A stretch of DNA of 64,000 nucleotides from Chromatiales bacterium. Lineage in GTDB: Bacteria > Pseudomonadota > Gammaproteobacteria > Steroidobacterales > GCA-2729495. The translations under genes were made by a program, and so were the position numbers. Below, piece by piece: positions 16,396 through 27,017 of this stretch. Where the stretch lies: NCBI GenBank assembly GCA_016789845.1, contig JAEUQA010000062.1:1-64000 (forward strand), in the 5' to 3' direction. The number at the start of each line of letters is the position of its first letter. Positions within the stretch are counted from its first letter, which is position 1. The notes below the pieces were generated by a model. It was not told the origin of the DNA, searched no databases, and was given only the letters and a program-made list of their open reading frames with translations.

Positions 16396-19300
16396 TTGAT
16401 TGATCCCGCAACATCACCCCGCCGGCGCCGGACTGCAGCGTGGCGCTGGGTCCTCCGGCTGCTTGGAGTGCTCCTCGCGCTCGCCATCGTCCTCGGGCTC
16501 CTGATCTGGCGGGAGGTTGACCGGTCGCCGCTGCAGGCCCGCTTCCTCACGGGACTGGCCGGGGAGATGCAGTACAGCGTCCAGCCGGGACCCAGCGACG
16601 CGATCCGCTTTCCGCGGGAGGGCCCCTTTGACCAGCGCCTCGGTTACTCGGCACTGCCGGAATTCTCGGCGCGGCTGGCCGGACGCGGCTTCGAGGTCGC
16701 TGCCCAGGCCCGCATCGCGCCGCGCATGGCCGACGTGGTGGACCGTGGCCTGTTCGCACCCTACCGGGAGAAGACCCGGGCTGGCCTCGCGGTGCGGGAC
16801 TGCGCCGGCGAGCCGCTGTTCATCGCCGCCTTCCCCGAGCGCTTCTATCCGGATTTCGCGTCGGTGCCGGGCCCGCTCGCCGCCAGCCTCCTGTTCATCG
16901 AGAACCGGGAGCTGCTGTCCAACCGGCACCCCACCAAGAACCCGGCCATCGAGTGGGACCGGTTCGCCCGGGCGACCCTGGACCAGTTCCTGTCGAAGCT
17001 CAATCCCGACCACGACGCTCCCGGCGGCAGCACGCTGGCCACGCAGATAGAGAAGTATCGCCATTCACCCGGCGGCCGGACGGCATCGGGCAGGGAGAAG
17101 CTCCGCCAGATGGCATCGGCGTCGCTCCGCGCGTATCTCGGCGGCGAGGACACCACCGCCGTGCGCCGGCAGCTGGTCGTGGACTACCTCAACACCGTGC
17201 CCCTGGCTGCCTGGCCCGGCTATGGCGAAGTCATCGGCATCGGTGATGGCCTGTGGGTCTGGTACGGCCGCGAGTTCGACGAGATCAACCGCCTGTTGCG
17301 GGACGAGGCCGCGCCGCTCCCCGAGCGGGCCCTGGCCTACAAGCAGGCCCTGTCCCTCCTGATTTCCCAGCGGCGGCCGACCGCCTACCTGACCGGGAAC
17401 CTCGCCCGGCTCGATGGCATCACCAACACCTACCTGCGGCTGATGGCCGTTGCCGGGCTGATTCCCCCGGCGCTGCGCGACGCGGCCGTCGCGCTGCCGC
17501 TGGCACTCCGCCAGTCCGCCATCGAGCCGGCCCGGTCCTCCTTCGTCAGCCGGAAGGCGGCCAACGCGGCCCGCACCCACCTCGCAGGCCTGACCGGCGT
17601 GCGCCAGCTCTACGAACTGGACCGCCTCGACCTCGCTGCCACGAGCACGCTCGACGAGCGGCTCCAGGAGGCCGTCGCGGCGTTCCTGCGGGAGATCTCG
17701 ACCCCCGCGGGCGCGGCCCGGGCCGGGCTGACGGGCGAACGGCTGCTCGCCGGCGCCAATCCATCCCGGGTCATCTACAGCTTCATGCTGTTCGAGCGGA
17801 CGGCGCATGCCAACGTGGTGCGCGTCCAGACCGACAACTTCGACCAGCCCCTCGACATCAACGAGGGCACGAAGCTCGATCTCGGGTCGACGGCGAAGCT
17901 GCGCACGCTGGTGACCTATCTCGAGATCGTCGCCAGGCTGCACGGGCGCCTCGCGCCGCTCACCCCCGACGAACTGCGCGCCGTGCCCGTGGCCAGCCGG
18001 GACAGGCTCGGGCGCTGGGCCGTGGACTACTTCCTGGGCGCCGGGGAGGAGGACCGCAGCCTCGCGCGGACCCTGGACGCGGCGCTCGAGCGGCGCTATC
18101 CGGCGAGCCCGGCGGAGACCTTCTTTACCGGCGGCGGGCAGCAGACCTTCGCGAACTTCGACCCGGCTGACAATGGCCGGGTCGTGTCCGTGCGGGAGGG
18201 CCTCCAGCGCTCGGTGAACCTGGTGTTCGTCCGCCTGATGCGCGACATCGTGCAGCACACGATCTCCGAGTTGCCGACCTCCAGCGCCACCCTGCTGGAC
18301 GACGCGAGCGACCCGAAGAGGATGGAGTACCTGGAGCGCTTCGCCGACAAGGAGGGGCGGGTCTTCCTCCAGCGCTTCTACCGCAAGTACCAGGGGGCGA
18401 GTCCGGCCGGGGCGGAGGCGCTGCTGCTCCGGGGCATACGCCCGACGCCGAAGCGCCTGGCGACGATCTACCGGTCGATCGAGCCGGCGGGGAGCGTGGA
18501 GGAGTTCGCCGCGTTCCTGCGCGGCAACCTGCCGAACGCGACCGTGGCCGAGGCCACGATTCCCCGGCTCTACGCCGACTATTCCGCGGAACGCTACGAC
18601 CTGGCCGACCGGGGCTACATTGCCGGCGTGCATCCGCTGGAACTGTGGCTGGTCGGTTACCTGCGGGCCCGCCCGGACGCCACCCTGCGGGAGGTGCTGG
18701 ACGCGAGCCGCGCCGAGCGCCAGACGGTCTACGGCTGGCTGTTCAAGACCCGGCGGAAGGGCGCCCAGGACAGCCGCATCCGGAGCCTCGTCGAACTGGA
18801 GGCCTTCCTCGAGATCCACAGGTCCTGGCGCCGCCTCGGCTACCCGTTCGAGTCGCTCACGCCCTCCTACGGGACCGCGCTCGGCAGTTCGGCGGACCGC
18901 CCCGCCGCGCTTGCCGAGCTCATGGGCATCCTGCTGAACGATGGCGTGAGGGCGCCGACGCTCCGCATCGATACGCTGCAGTTTGCGACGGGCACGCCCT
19001 ACGAGACCCGCTTTGCCGCGCGCCCGTCGGCCGGCGAACGGGTGCTGCCAGCCGAGGTTGCGGCGGCAGTCCGGGGCGTCCTGGCCCAGGTGGTGACGAC
19101 CGGCACTGCCCGGCGGCTTGATGGCGTGTTCACCGCGGCGGATGGCAGCCCGCTTGAGGTGGGCGGCAAGACCGGCACCGGTGATCACCGGTTCGAGACC
19201 TACGGCAGGGGCGGGCAGCTGATCTCCTCACGGGTCGTGAGCCGCTCTGGGACCTTCGTGTTTTTCATCGGCGAGAGGTATTTCGGCACGCTCACGGCCT

Positions 19301-19578
19301 ACGTGAAGGGGCCGGAAGCCGCCGGCTACCAGTTCACCAGCGCCCTGCCGACGCAGATCCTGAAGGGCCTGGCGCCGACCCTGCGTGACGCGATCAACCG
19401 TGAGCCGCGGGAGGGAACGACGTGCGCCGCTGATGCCCCGCGCCGGCCGTCGGCCGCCGTGCCGGCCGCCGCCCGGCCGTCCCCGGTGCCCCGGGCCGGC
19501 GGTTCCCGCGTGGAAGCACTGGACACGGCGCCATTGCCAGCCTCGGCGGAACCCGACGTGCCCACGCCGGCTCCCTAG
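16396..19578 (+). CDS. Atypical class A penicillin-binding protein (GT51 and transpeptidase)
   Basis: 1060 aa, longer than most class A PBPs. One membrane anchor lies at residues 17-37. The GT51 glycosyltransferase domain has FIENRELLSNRHP (degenerate ED-S-F-H motif with the catalytic Glu), GGSTLATQIEKY and RRQLVVDYLNTVPL. The transpeptidase domain has STAK (near residue 498), SVN (near 605) and KTGTG (near 923), so the acyl-enzyme residues are all present. A large insert lies between SVN and KTG, and the tail is Pro/Ala-rich. The start is TTG; it is divergent from slt. Confidence 0.85.
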   Translation: MIDPATSPRRRRTAAWRWVLRLLGVLLALAIVLGLLIWREVDRSPLQARFLTGLAGEMQYSVQPGPSDAIRFPREGPFDQRLGYSALPEFSARLAGRGFEVAAQARIAPRMADVVDRGLFAPYREKTRAGLAVRDCAGEPLFIAAFPERFYPDFASVPGPLAASLLFIENRELLSNRHPTKNPAIEWDRFARATLDQFLSKLNPDHDAPGGSTLATQIEKYRHSPGGRTASGREKLRQMASASLRAYLGGEDTTAVRRQLVVDYLNTVPLAAWPGYGEVIGIGDGLWVWYGREFDEINRLLRDEAAPLPERALAYKQALSLLISQRRPTAYLTGNLARLDGITNTYLRLMAVAGLIPPALRDAAVALPLALRQSAIEPARSSFVSRKAANAARTHLAGLTGVRQLYELDRLDLAATSTLDERLQEAVAAFLREISTPAGAARAGLTGERLLAGANPSRVIYSFMLFERTAHANVVRVQTDNFDQPLDINEGTKLDLGSTAKLRTLVTYLEIVARLHGRLAPLTPDELRAVPVASRDRLGRWAVDYFLGAGEEDRSLARTLDAALERRYPASPAETFFTGGGQQTFANFDPADNGRVVSVREGLQRSVNLVFVRLMRDIVQHTISELPTSSATLLDDASDPKRMEYLERFADKEGRVFLQRFYRKYQGASPAGAEALLLRGIRPTPKRLATIYRSIEPAGSVEEFAAFLRGNLPNATVAEATIPRLYADYSAERYDLADRGYIAGVHPLELWLVGYLRARPDATLREVLDASRAERQTVYGWLFKTRRKGAQDSRIRSLVELEAFLEIHRSWRRLGYPFESLTPSYGTALGSSADRPAALAELMGILLNDGVRAPTLRIDTLQFATGTPYETRFAARPSAGERVLPAEVAAAVRGVLAQVVTTGTARRLDGVFTAADGSPLEVGGKTGTGDHRFETYGRGGQLISSRVVSRSGTFVFFIGERYFGTLTAYVKGPEAAGYQFTSALPTQILKGLAPTLRDAINREPREGTTCAADAPRRPSAAVPAAARPSPVPRAGGSRVEALDTAPLPASAEPDVPTPAP

Positions 19579-19587
19579 GCGCGGGCG

Positions 19588-20574
19588 CTACTTCCCCGCG
19601 CGCAGGCGGTCTTCTGCAACCATCTGGTCGGTCACGTCGCGGAGTTCGAGGCTTGCATCGAGAAAGGCTTCCGGGCGGATGCCGTTATGCCGCGACCAGG
19701 TTGGGGGATAGATGCCGCCCGGAGCGGCGATGTAGTTGACGTCCCCGGCATGCTGCTGGCTTGCGAACCAGGCGTAGGCGGCGATGCCGACCAGGGGCAC
19801 CACGCAGGCGATGACCGCGGCCTGGGGCCGGCGCAACCGGGTGGCAATCCGCACGTGCAGGTAGAGCGCCACGCCGACGGTCACTATCCCGAGCATCACG
19901 CCAGCCAGCGTCACGCGCGGGATCCCTGTGGCGAAGACCGTCACGTCCGTGATCCAGGCCAGCCACAGCGCGGCCGCAGCCGCACCAGCCGTGACCGCGG
20001 CATTGCGGGACCATTGCCACCTCGAGCGGACCGCCCGGCCGAGCAGGACCCAGAGGAGGAGCCAGGCGCCAAGGACGGCAAGCCCGATCAGCAGGTTGCG
20101 TGCCGCCGTCAGTGGCACGTCATCCGGTGACCCGACCCAGGCCTGGAAGCCCGCAAAGCCGATGCACAGCAGGCCGCCGGCCAGGCCAACGCCGTATTCC
20201 CGGTGCCTGGAGCGCAGGGACTCCAGATCCTGTCGTTCCGGCGCCAGCCTGTCGGCGGACGTGCGCATGCGGAGGTGGCTGTGCCCGATCTGCACCTCGC
20301 CGTCCTCCAGGTCGGCGAGGGTGGCATGCCGCACGCGCTCGCCCTGCAGGATCAGGCCATTGACCGTGTTGAGGTCGGTGATCCGGACGGTCCCGTCTTC
20401 CTCCAGGGACAGCTCGGCGTGGCGGGCCGCCGCGTAGGGGTCGTTGACGATGATGTCGCAGCCCACGTCCCGGCCGATGACCAGCGGTGGCCCCGCCGCT
20501 GCCAGCGACAGGCGCTGCCGGGAGATCATGCGGCGGTGGGCGTCCAGGACGTCGACGAGGATCACTGTGTCCAT
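19588..20574 (-). CDS. FHA-domain membrane protein
   Basis: 328 aa. The N-terminal forkhead-associated domain (about 28-100) has the phosphothreonine-binding signature VIGRDVGCDIIV, ARHAEL and DLNTVNGLILQG. About five hydrophobic segments follow (130-260), so the FHA domain faces the cytoplasm. The start lies 13 bases inside the end of the upstream protease gene, showing translational coupling. It may link phospho-signalling to the protease; no Ser/Thr kinase is in the window. Confidence 0.85.
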   Translation of the reverse strand: MDTVILVDVLDAHRRMISRQRLSLAAAGPPLVIGRDVGCDIIVNDPYAAARHAELSLEEDGTVRITDLNTVNGLILQGERVRHATLADLEDGEVQIGHSHLRMRTSADRLAPERQDLESLRSRHREYGVGLAGGLLCIGFAGFQAWVGSPDDVPLTAARNLLIGLAVLGAWLLLWVLLGRAVRSRWQWSRNAAVTAGAAAAALWLAWITDVTVFATGIPRVTLAGVMLGIVTVGVALYLHVRIATRLRRPQAAVIACVVPLVGIAAYAWFASQQHAGDVNYIAAPGGIYPPTWSRHNGIRPEAFLDASLELRDVTDQMVAEDRLRAGK

Positions 20575-22001
20575 CGCATCGCCCCCAGGTAGCGGCCGGC
20601 AAACTCCATCGCGCCCGCGTAGTCCATGCCGCGGATGTTCAGGCTGCTCACGAAGCCCTGTTCCGGGTGATTCAGGCTGACGACGACCATCGATAGGTCA
20701 TACAAGCCATCATAGTTCCGGTAGCTGCGTGCACACAGGGTCACTGCCGCCTTGAAGCGGTTCAGGTTGACGGCGTCAGCCTTGCAGGCGAACGGCGTGA
20801 CATGCTGGGCCGCGCCGGCCGTCGGCCTGACCGCGGCGGCCACCTTGCGCAGCTGGGCGCCAAACTGCAGCGGGTGCAGGTCCCTGGCGACCATCACCTG
20901 GTGGCTGAACTGGAAGTCCCCCAGCTGCAGGCCCGGCTGGACCGACACCGACGCGCTGGCGCGGCAGTTCACGCTCTGCAACAGCACGCCCTTGCTCGGC
21001 GGCGCGCCCACCGCGGCGGTGCAGTCGACGAAGGGCGTCAGTTCCGCGGGCAGGGCGTAGCCCGCCGATGTCTGGGTGGGGAACGTGGCGGGCAACGCCG
21101 CCAGCACGGCTGCCTGGTGGCCCCGAAGCTGTCGCGACACTTCCTTCCGGGCGTCGCCGGGCACCAGCGGCGTACTGGCCAGCTGGAGCAGGGGCCCGAC
21201 GAACTCGGCGGGGACCAGGAAGCTGATGAGCTGGCCGCGGGTCGAGATCGACACGTTGACGCCGAAGACGCGGCCCTTGCTGTCCACCGCCGGGCCTCCC
21301 GACATCCCCGGGTTCATGGGGCCGGCGTAGTGCAGTTTCGCGCCGTACTCGTTGTCCAGGCGGCCGTTGGCGATGCCCTCGGTGATGACGAGGCCGAGCT
21401 GCAGCGGATAGCCGACCGCGTAAGCCCGGTCGCCCTTGGGCGGGATCGACGTGCGCAGGGGGAGTGGCGGGATTTCGAGCCCCTCGGCGCGGATCACCGC
21501 CAGGTCGCGGACCACGTCGATGGCCAGGATCGTCAGCGTGCCGACCTGGCCGTCCTCCGCGTGGTACTCGAGGCGGTAGTCCCGCGGGTTCAGCGCCGCG
21601 CGCGCGATGACGTGGTAGTTGGTGACCAGCACTCCGCCGGGGCCGACGGCAAAGGCGCTGCCGTGAAAGGCCTCGGAGCGGTTGGTGCCATAGAACCCGC
21701 GAACCTGGACGACCGAGCCGCGCACGCGGTCCAGCATGCGCTGGCCGGCGGCGGAGACGGGGCCGAGATCGACCTCGGGCTCCCCGGCACCATCGGGTTC
21801 TTCACCCGCGCCAGGTTCGGCCGCTGGTGGCGCACTCCCGGCGTCGCCACCCGCCGGGCCGGCACTGACCTTCGCCTCGTCCGCGAACGGTGCATCGCCG
21901 GCGAGCTGCGGGACGACGTCTTGCACGACCTCCTGGGCGACGGCCGGCAGCGGGACCGTCCAGGCCGCCAGCAGGCAGAGCACTCTGAGAAGGGCCGGCA
22001 T
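20562..22001 (-). CDS. Exported trypsin-like serine protease
   Basis: 479 aa with a signal peptide ending at AVAQ, then a disordered Ala/Glu/Gly linker to about residue 80. The catalytic triad is visible: His130 (VTNYHV), Asp166 (DVVRDLAVI) and Ser234 (NPGMSGGPAV). The C-terminal 200 residues hold no obvious PDZ, so it is S1C-like but not classic HtrA. It sits between DUF4198 (1-base overlap) and FHA (13-base overlap). It probably acts in the periplasm; the substrate is unknown. Confidence 0.88.
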   Translation of the reverse strand: MPALLRVLCLLAAWTVPLPAVAQEVVQDVVPQLAGDAPFADEAKVSAGPAGGDAGSAPPAAEPGAGEEPDGAGEPEVDLGPVSAAGQRMLDRVRGSVVQVRGFYGTNRSEAFHGSAFAVGPGGVLVTNYHVIARAALNPRDYRLEYHAEDGQVGTLTILAIDVVRDLAVIRAEGLEIPPLPLRTSIPPKGDRAYAVGYPLQLGLVITEGIANGRLDNEYGAKLHYAGPMNPGMSGGPAVDSKGRVFGVNVSISTRGQLISFLVPAEFVGPLLQLASTPLVPGDARKEVSRQLRGHQAAVLAALPATFPTQTSAGYALPAELTPFVDCTAAVGAPPSKGVLLQSVNCRASASVSVQPGLQLGDFQFSHQVMVARDLHPLQFGAQLRKVAAAVRPTAGAAQHVTPFACKADAVNLNRFKAAVTLCARSYRNYDGLYDLSMVVVSLNHPEQGFVSSLNIRGMDYAGAMEFAGRYLGAMRWTQ

Positions 22002-22828
22002 CAGGCGCGGCCCCGCACCTCGAAGGTGAGCGAAGCCCAGAAGCTCTCCCAGTCGGCCGCCGGGTCGGTGTCCGGCACCTCGATCATGTGCACGGCCTTC
22101 ACCAGCCAGCGGCCGGCCCGGTCGAGCGGCAGCGTGACGCGCCCGTCGGCACCCGTCCGGGCCTGGAAGCGCCTGGCCGGCTGGTCGGCGGTGAAGGCGA
22201 TGACGAGCACGTCCGGGATGGGCTTGCCCCGGTAATGCAGGACCAGCGGCAGCGCCTTGCCCGGCGCGAGGGCGTAGGGGTTCGCCTGCGGGATCAGTTC
22301 CAGCGGGTAGCCCAGCACCCTGTCGAAGCCAGCGGCTGGTCCGTCACCTGCACTGACCAGCGACTTCGCGCAGCGGGAGTAATACTCCCGCCCGCTGGCC
22401 TTGTCCTGCCCGCGCTGGCGCCGCAGCTCGCGAACCGACTCCAGGCCCTCCGCCTGCAGGTACTTGTCGAAGCGCTCCGCGTCCAGGTCCACGAAGGAGC
22501 GGGTGCTGTGATAGCCGATAAGCCGCAGCCCCGGCGCCTGCAGGGCCAGGGTGGTCGCCGGGTCGTCGCCCACGAAGCCTCGCACCCGCTCGCGACCGGC
22601 CGCCGAGGTGACGGAGAAATCCACGAACCAGTCCGGCACGAAGGGCTGGCTGGTGCCATTGAAGTCCTCACCCACGCGCAATGTGACCGGCAGGCTGGCT
22701 CCTGCTGCCGGCGTGAACACCGCCGGCTCGATCCAGAAATCGTGGGCCAGCGCCGGCACGGCGTGGCAGAGCGCCGCGCCGGCCAGTGCGATCGCGGGCA
22801 GGGAGCGGGTGGTGAGACGGGAGTGCAT
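22001..22828 (-). CDS. DUF4198-type exported protein
   Basis: 275 aa with a signal peptide ending at VPALAHDFWIEP; HDFW right after cleavage is typical of DUF4198 proteins. The C-terminal half is a beta-rich domain with YRGKPIPDVLVIAFT, RTGADGRVTLPL and GRWLVKAVHMIEV, resembling a carboxypeptidase-regulatory-like fold. Family members are often found by nickel or cobalt uptake genes, and here it is divergent from a HupE/UreJ-like permease. Its stop overlaps the start of the protease gene by one base. Confidence 0.82.
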   Translation of the reverse strand: MHSRLTTRSLPAIALAGAALCHAVPALAHDFWIEPAVFTPAAGASLPVTLRVGEDFNGTSQPFVPDWFVDFSVTSAAGRERVRGFVGDDPATTLALQAPGLRLIGYHSTRSFVDLDAERFDKYLQAEGLESVRELRRQRGQDKASGREYYSRCAKSLVSAGDGPAAGFDRVLGYPLELIPQANPYALAPGKALPLVLHYRGKPIPDVLVIAFTADQPARRFQARTGADGRVTLPLDRAGRWLVKAVHMIEVPDTDPAADWESFWASLTFEVRGRA

Positions 22829-22867
22829 TGCGTTAGTCTCGCACAGTCACCTGAAAGAGCAGCAGCG

Positions 22868-24016
<1,149 letters not shown>

Positions 24017-24062
24017 GGAAGGGCGTTACCATGGGGTTCCGTCACCGCATCCCGGGAGCACC

Positions 24063-25238
24063 ATGCAGGGACAACCCTGGACCATCCTGAGCTACGCCTT
24101 CCGCCCCTTCTTCCTGCTGGGGGCCCTGTTTGGCATCGTCGCGATCCTGCTGTGGGTGGCGATGCTCCATGCCTACGAATTCGTGCCCGTGGCCAGGGAT
24201 CCCCTGGCCTGGCATGCCCACGAGATGCTGTTCGGCTTCGCCGGAGCGGCCATCGCGGGCTTCCTCCTGACGGCCGTGGCGACCTGGACCGGTCGCCGGC
24301 CGGTATCCGGCCCGCTCCTCGGCGCCCTGGTCCTGGCGTGGCTGGCGGGTCGCCTGGCGATGCTGGCCGGGACGACACTGCCCGGGCTGGTGGTCGCCAT
24401 CACGGAACTGGCCTTCCCGCTGCTCCTCGCGGCCATTGCCACGCGCGAGATCGTTGCCGGTGGCAGCCGGCGGAATTTCGGCATTGCCGGTGTAGTGGCC
24501 GCATTCGCCATCCTCGACGCGGTGTTTCACCTGGGCTGGTCGGGCGCATGGCCCGGCGCGGACCGGGTTGCCCTCTACCTGACCGCCCACGGCCTGCTCG
24601 TCCTGATCACGGTCATCGGCGGGCGCATCATCCCAAGCTTCACGGGAAACTGGCTCCGCCTCCGCGGTGACACGCGGCCGCCACGGTCGCGGCCGTGGGT
24701 CGAGACGCTGCTCGTTCCGGTGGTCGTCCTGGCGGGCGTCGCCGACAGCGTCGCGGGGCCTGCCCCGGTGGTGGGAGCACTCTCGATTGCCGCGGCCGGA
24801 CTGCATGCCCTGAGGCTCGCGGGGTGGCGTGGGCGGGCCGCCATTGGCGAACCGCTGGTGCTGATCCTCCACGTGGCCTATGCCTGGCTGCCACTGGGTT
24901 ACCTGCTGCTGGGCCTTGCCGCGCTCGGGCTGCCGCTGCCCCGGTCCGCCGCGCTGCACGCCCTGACCATGGGCGGCGTGGGCACCATGATCCTCGCCGT
25001 CGCCACCCGCGTGGCGCTCGGCCACACCGGGCGCGCCCTGGTGTCGGCGCGCCTGACCAACGTCGCCTATGTCGTCCTGAACATCGCCGTGTTCGTGCGC
25101 ATCCTCAGTCCCCTCGCTCCCGCGGCATACCTGACGCTGATCGACGTCGCGGCCTCGGGCTGGCTGCTGGCATTCGGCTTCTTCGTCATCGTGTACTGGC
25201 CCATCCTCACCAGGCCTCGCCCCGGGAGTTCCCCATGA
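24063..25238 (+). CDS. nnrS: NnrS family membrane protein
   Basis: 391 aa, about twelve hydrophobic segments. It opens with SYAFRPFFLLGALFG and has WHAHEMLFGFAGAAIAGFLLTAVATWTG, the family hallmark with possible haem or copper histidines. It ends near HALTMGGVGTMILAVATRVALGHTGR. NnrS proteins protect against nitric oxide and nitrosative stress. The stop overlaps the start of the SDR gene (ATGA). Confidence 0.9.
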   Translation: MQGQPWTILSYAFRPFFLLGALFGIVAILLWVAMLHAYEFVPVARDPLAWHAHEMLFGFAGAAIAGFLLTAVATWTGRRPVSGPLLGALVLAWLAGRLAMLAGTTLPGLVVAITELAFPLLLAAIATREIVAGGSRRNFGIAGVVAAFAILDAVFHLGWSGAWPGADRVALYLTAHGLLVLITVIGGRIIPSFTGNWLRLRGDTRPPRSRPWVETLLVPVVVLAGVADSVAGPAPVVGALSIAAAGLHALRLAGWRGRAAIGEPLVLILHVAYAWLPLGYLLLGLAALGLPLPRSAALHALTMGGVGTMILAVATRVALGHTGRALVSARLTNVAYVVLNIAVFVRILSPLAPAAYLTLIDVAASGWLLAFGFFVIVYWPILTRPRPGSSP

Positions 25239-25999
25239 CCAGGCCCTCTGAAAAGGTCGCACTCATCACCGGCGGCAGCTCGGGGATCGGGCGTGCCACC
25301 GCGGTGGCCTTTGCGAAGACGGGCGCCCGGGTGGTCGTGGCGGCCCGGCGGCGCGCGGAGGGCGAGGAGACCGTCCGGCTGGTGGAAGCCGCGGGCTCGA
25401 CGGGATTGTTCGTGCCGGCCGACGTGCGCCTTGCCGCCGAGCTGCGCGCGCTGGTGGCGGCCTGCGTGGAGGCCTACGGCGGTCTCGACTACGCCTTCAA
25501 CAACGCGGGCATCGAGGGCACTGGCTACGTGAAGACGGCCGACTACGACGAGGAGACCTTCCGGCAGGTCATCGACGTGAACCTGACAGGGGTGTTCCTG
25601 TCCATGAAGTACGAGATTCCCGCGCTGCTGGCCCGTGGCGGCGGCGCGATCGTCAACATGTCATCCGTCGCCGGGCTGATGGGCGGCGCGGTGGGCGCTG
25701 CCTATCACGCCAGCAAGCACGGCGTGGTCGGCCTGACGAAGACGGCGGCGCTGGACTACGCAAAGGCAGGCATCCGCGTGAACGCCGTGTGTCCCGCGGT
25801 GATCACCACCGACATGGCGAAGCGGCTGTTCTACCAGGACCCCGGGATCGCGAAGGAAATCGTGGCCGCCCACCCGATCGGCCGGATCGGCACCGTCGAT
25901 GAGGTGGCCGACGCGGTGGTCTGGCTGTGCTCGGACCAGGCGTCGTTCATCACCGGGGAGACGCTGCGCATCGACGGCGGCATGCTGGCGGGCTTGTAG
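25235..25999 (+). CDS. Classical SDR family oxidoreductase
   Basis: 254 aa. The cofactor motif GGSSGIG is near residue 13, followed by NNAG, the catalytic Ser in VNMSSVAG, and YHASK as the active-site Tyr-Lys pair. The C-terminal FITGETLRIDGGM is usual for glucose-dehydrogenase-like or 3-oxoacyl-ACP-reductase-like SDRs. The substrate cannot be told from the sequence. It is translationally coupled to nnrS by an ATGA overlap, and converges with the SYLF gene with only one base between the stops. Confidence 0.9.
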   Translation: MTRPSEKVALITGGSSGIGRATAVAFAKTGARVVVAARRRAEGEETVRLVEAAGSTGLFVPADVRLAAELRALVAACVEAYGGLDYAFNNAGIEGTGYVKTADYDEETFRQVIDVNLTGVFLSMKYEIPALLARGGGAIVNMSSVAGLMGGAVGAAYHASKHGVVGLTKTAALDYAKAGIRVNAVCPAVITTDMAKRLFYQDPGIAKEIVAAHPIGRIGTVDEVADAVVWLCSDQASFITGETLRIDGGMLAGL

Positions 26000-26000
26000 C

Positions 26001-26564
26001 CTACTTGCGGGTCTTCGTGATCTTCGAGCCGTCGAGGGACACGCCGGCCATCAGTCCTGACTGGCCCACGACGAAGGCGACGACGGGCTCCTTGATCTTG
26101 CCCACGTCGATGTTGGCACCCGCGCCCGTGTCGAAGACGGCCACCGAGGCATCCGCGCCGGCCTTCCAGCCGTCGCTCTCCTGGAACTTCTGCAGGCTAC
26201 CGGCATCCATGAACGCGATGATGATGTCCCGCTTCTGGGCGCCGCCCTGGAAGCCCACGGAACCGGAGACCATGTTGTAGTAGCCGGCGGTCTTGCCGCC
26301 GATCCGGAGGGCGCCTTCGCCGCCTTCGCCGGCGAAGATAAAGCCCGCCTTGATGACGCCCGGGAACACCAGGTAGCCGGCCGACTTGCTGGTCACGGCC
26401 TCGGAGCCCTTGACCTCCTTGTGCAGCCGGTCGATGGCCGCGTTGACCCTGGCATCGATCTCGGGAGCGGTTGCCGCCTGGGCACCAAGCAGGGGAAGCG
26501 CAACGACCAGGGCCGCCAGGCTGCCGAGAAAACCGCCACGCAGGCCGTTAGTGAGCACGGTCAT
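26001..26564 (-). CDS. SYLF (YSC84) lipid-binding domain protein
   Basis: 187 aa with a signal peptide ending at GAQAA. The SYLF domain covers the rest: SKSAGYLVFPGVIKAGFIFAGE, then GYYNMVSGSVGFQGGAQKRDII, and the terminal DGSKITKTRK. Members bind phosphoinositides or other lipids in eukaryotes; bacterial ones are exported and poorly understood. Next to it on the same strand is a DksA/TraR-type protein gene upstream. Confidence 0.87.
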   Translation of the reverse strand: MTVLTNGLRGGFLGSLAALVVALPLLGAQAATAPEIDARVNAAIDRLHKEVKGSEAVTSKSAGYLVFPGVIKAGFIFAGEGGEGALRIGGKTAGYYNMVSGSVGFQGGAQKRDIIIAFMDAGSLQKFQESDGWKAGADASVAVFDTGAGANIDVGKIKEPVVAFVVGQSGLMAGVSLDGSKITKTRK

Positions 26565-26604
26565 GATTCCGATCCTCCTCGTGGGAACCGTTGCCGGGTG
26601 TCAA

Positions 26605-26931
26605 TCAGGTGGCACAGGCGGCGCAGCGGTCCGTGTACGGCACGGACCTGAGGCGTTCCGGGGCAATCTCCGTGCCACAGCCGGCGCAGGTGGCGTACTG
26701 GCCGGCCTCGATGCGCCGGAGGGCCACGCTGATCTGGTTCAGTTCGCCCTGGGCCGAATCGCTGATGGCCGCCAGCACGTCGTCGTTGCTGCGCTGGACC
26801 GCCTGGTCGGCGAAGTCCGCCGCCAGCGGATCCTTCTGGTGGCGCAGGTCGGCATTGGCTCGCTCCGTTCGGTTGCGGAGTTCCGCCTGGCGCTTCAGAA
26901 GTTGCTCGCGAACCGCGCTGAGATCCGGCAT
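26605..26931 (-). CDS. DksA/TraR family zinc-finger protein
   Basis: 108 aa. An N-terminal coiled-coil (residues 1-75) leads to a C4 zinc finger, CAGC near residue 82 and CAAC at the C-terminus with 17 residues between. This is the arrangement of DksA/TraR proteins that enter the RNA polymerase secondary channel. The coiled-coil tip has DPLAADFADQAVQ; the DxxDxA tip is partly kept. The start at 26931 follows a purine-rich stretch. Divergent from a decayed DUF2238 gene. Confidence 0.87.
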   Translation of the reverse strand: MPDLSAVREQLLKRQAELRNRTERANADLRHQKDPLAADFADQAVQRSNDDVLAAISDSAQGELNQISVALRRIEAGQYATCAGCGTEIAPERLRSVPYTDRCAACAT

Positions 26932-27017
26932 GGGATGGTCCTCGGAAAAAAGGGTGGAGTGAGAATAGGGTAATAATGACACGATAGGGGCGGGTGATTG
27001 GATAGGTAGAGTTCCCA

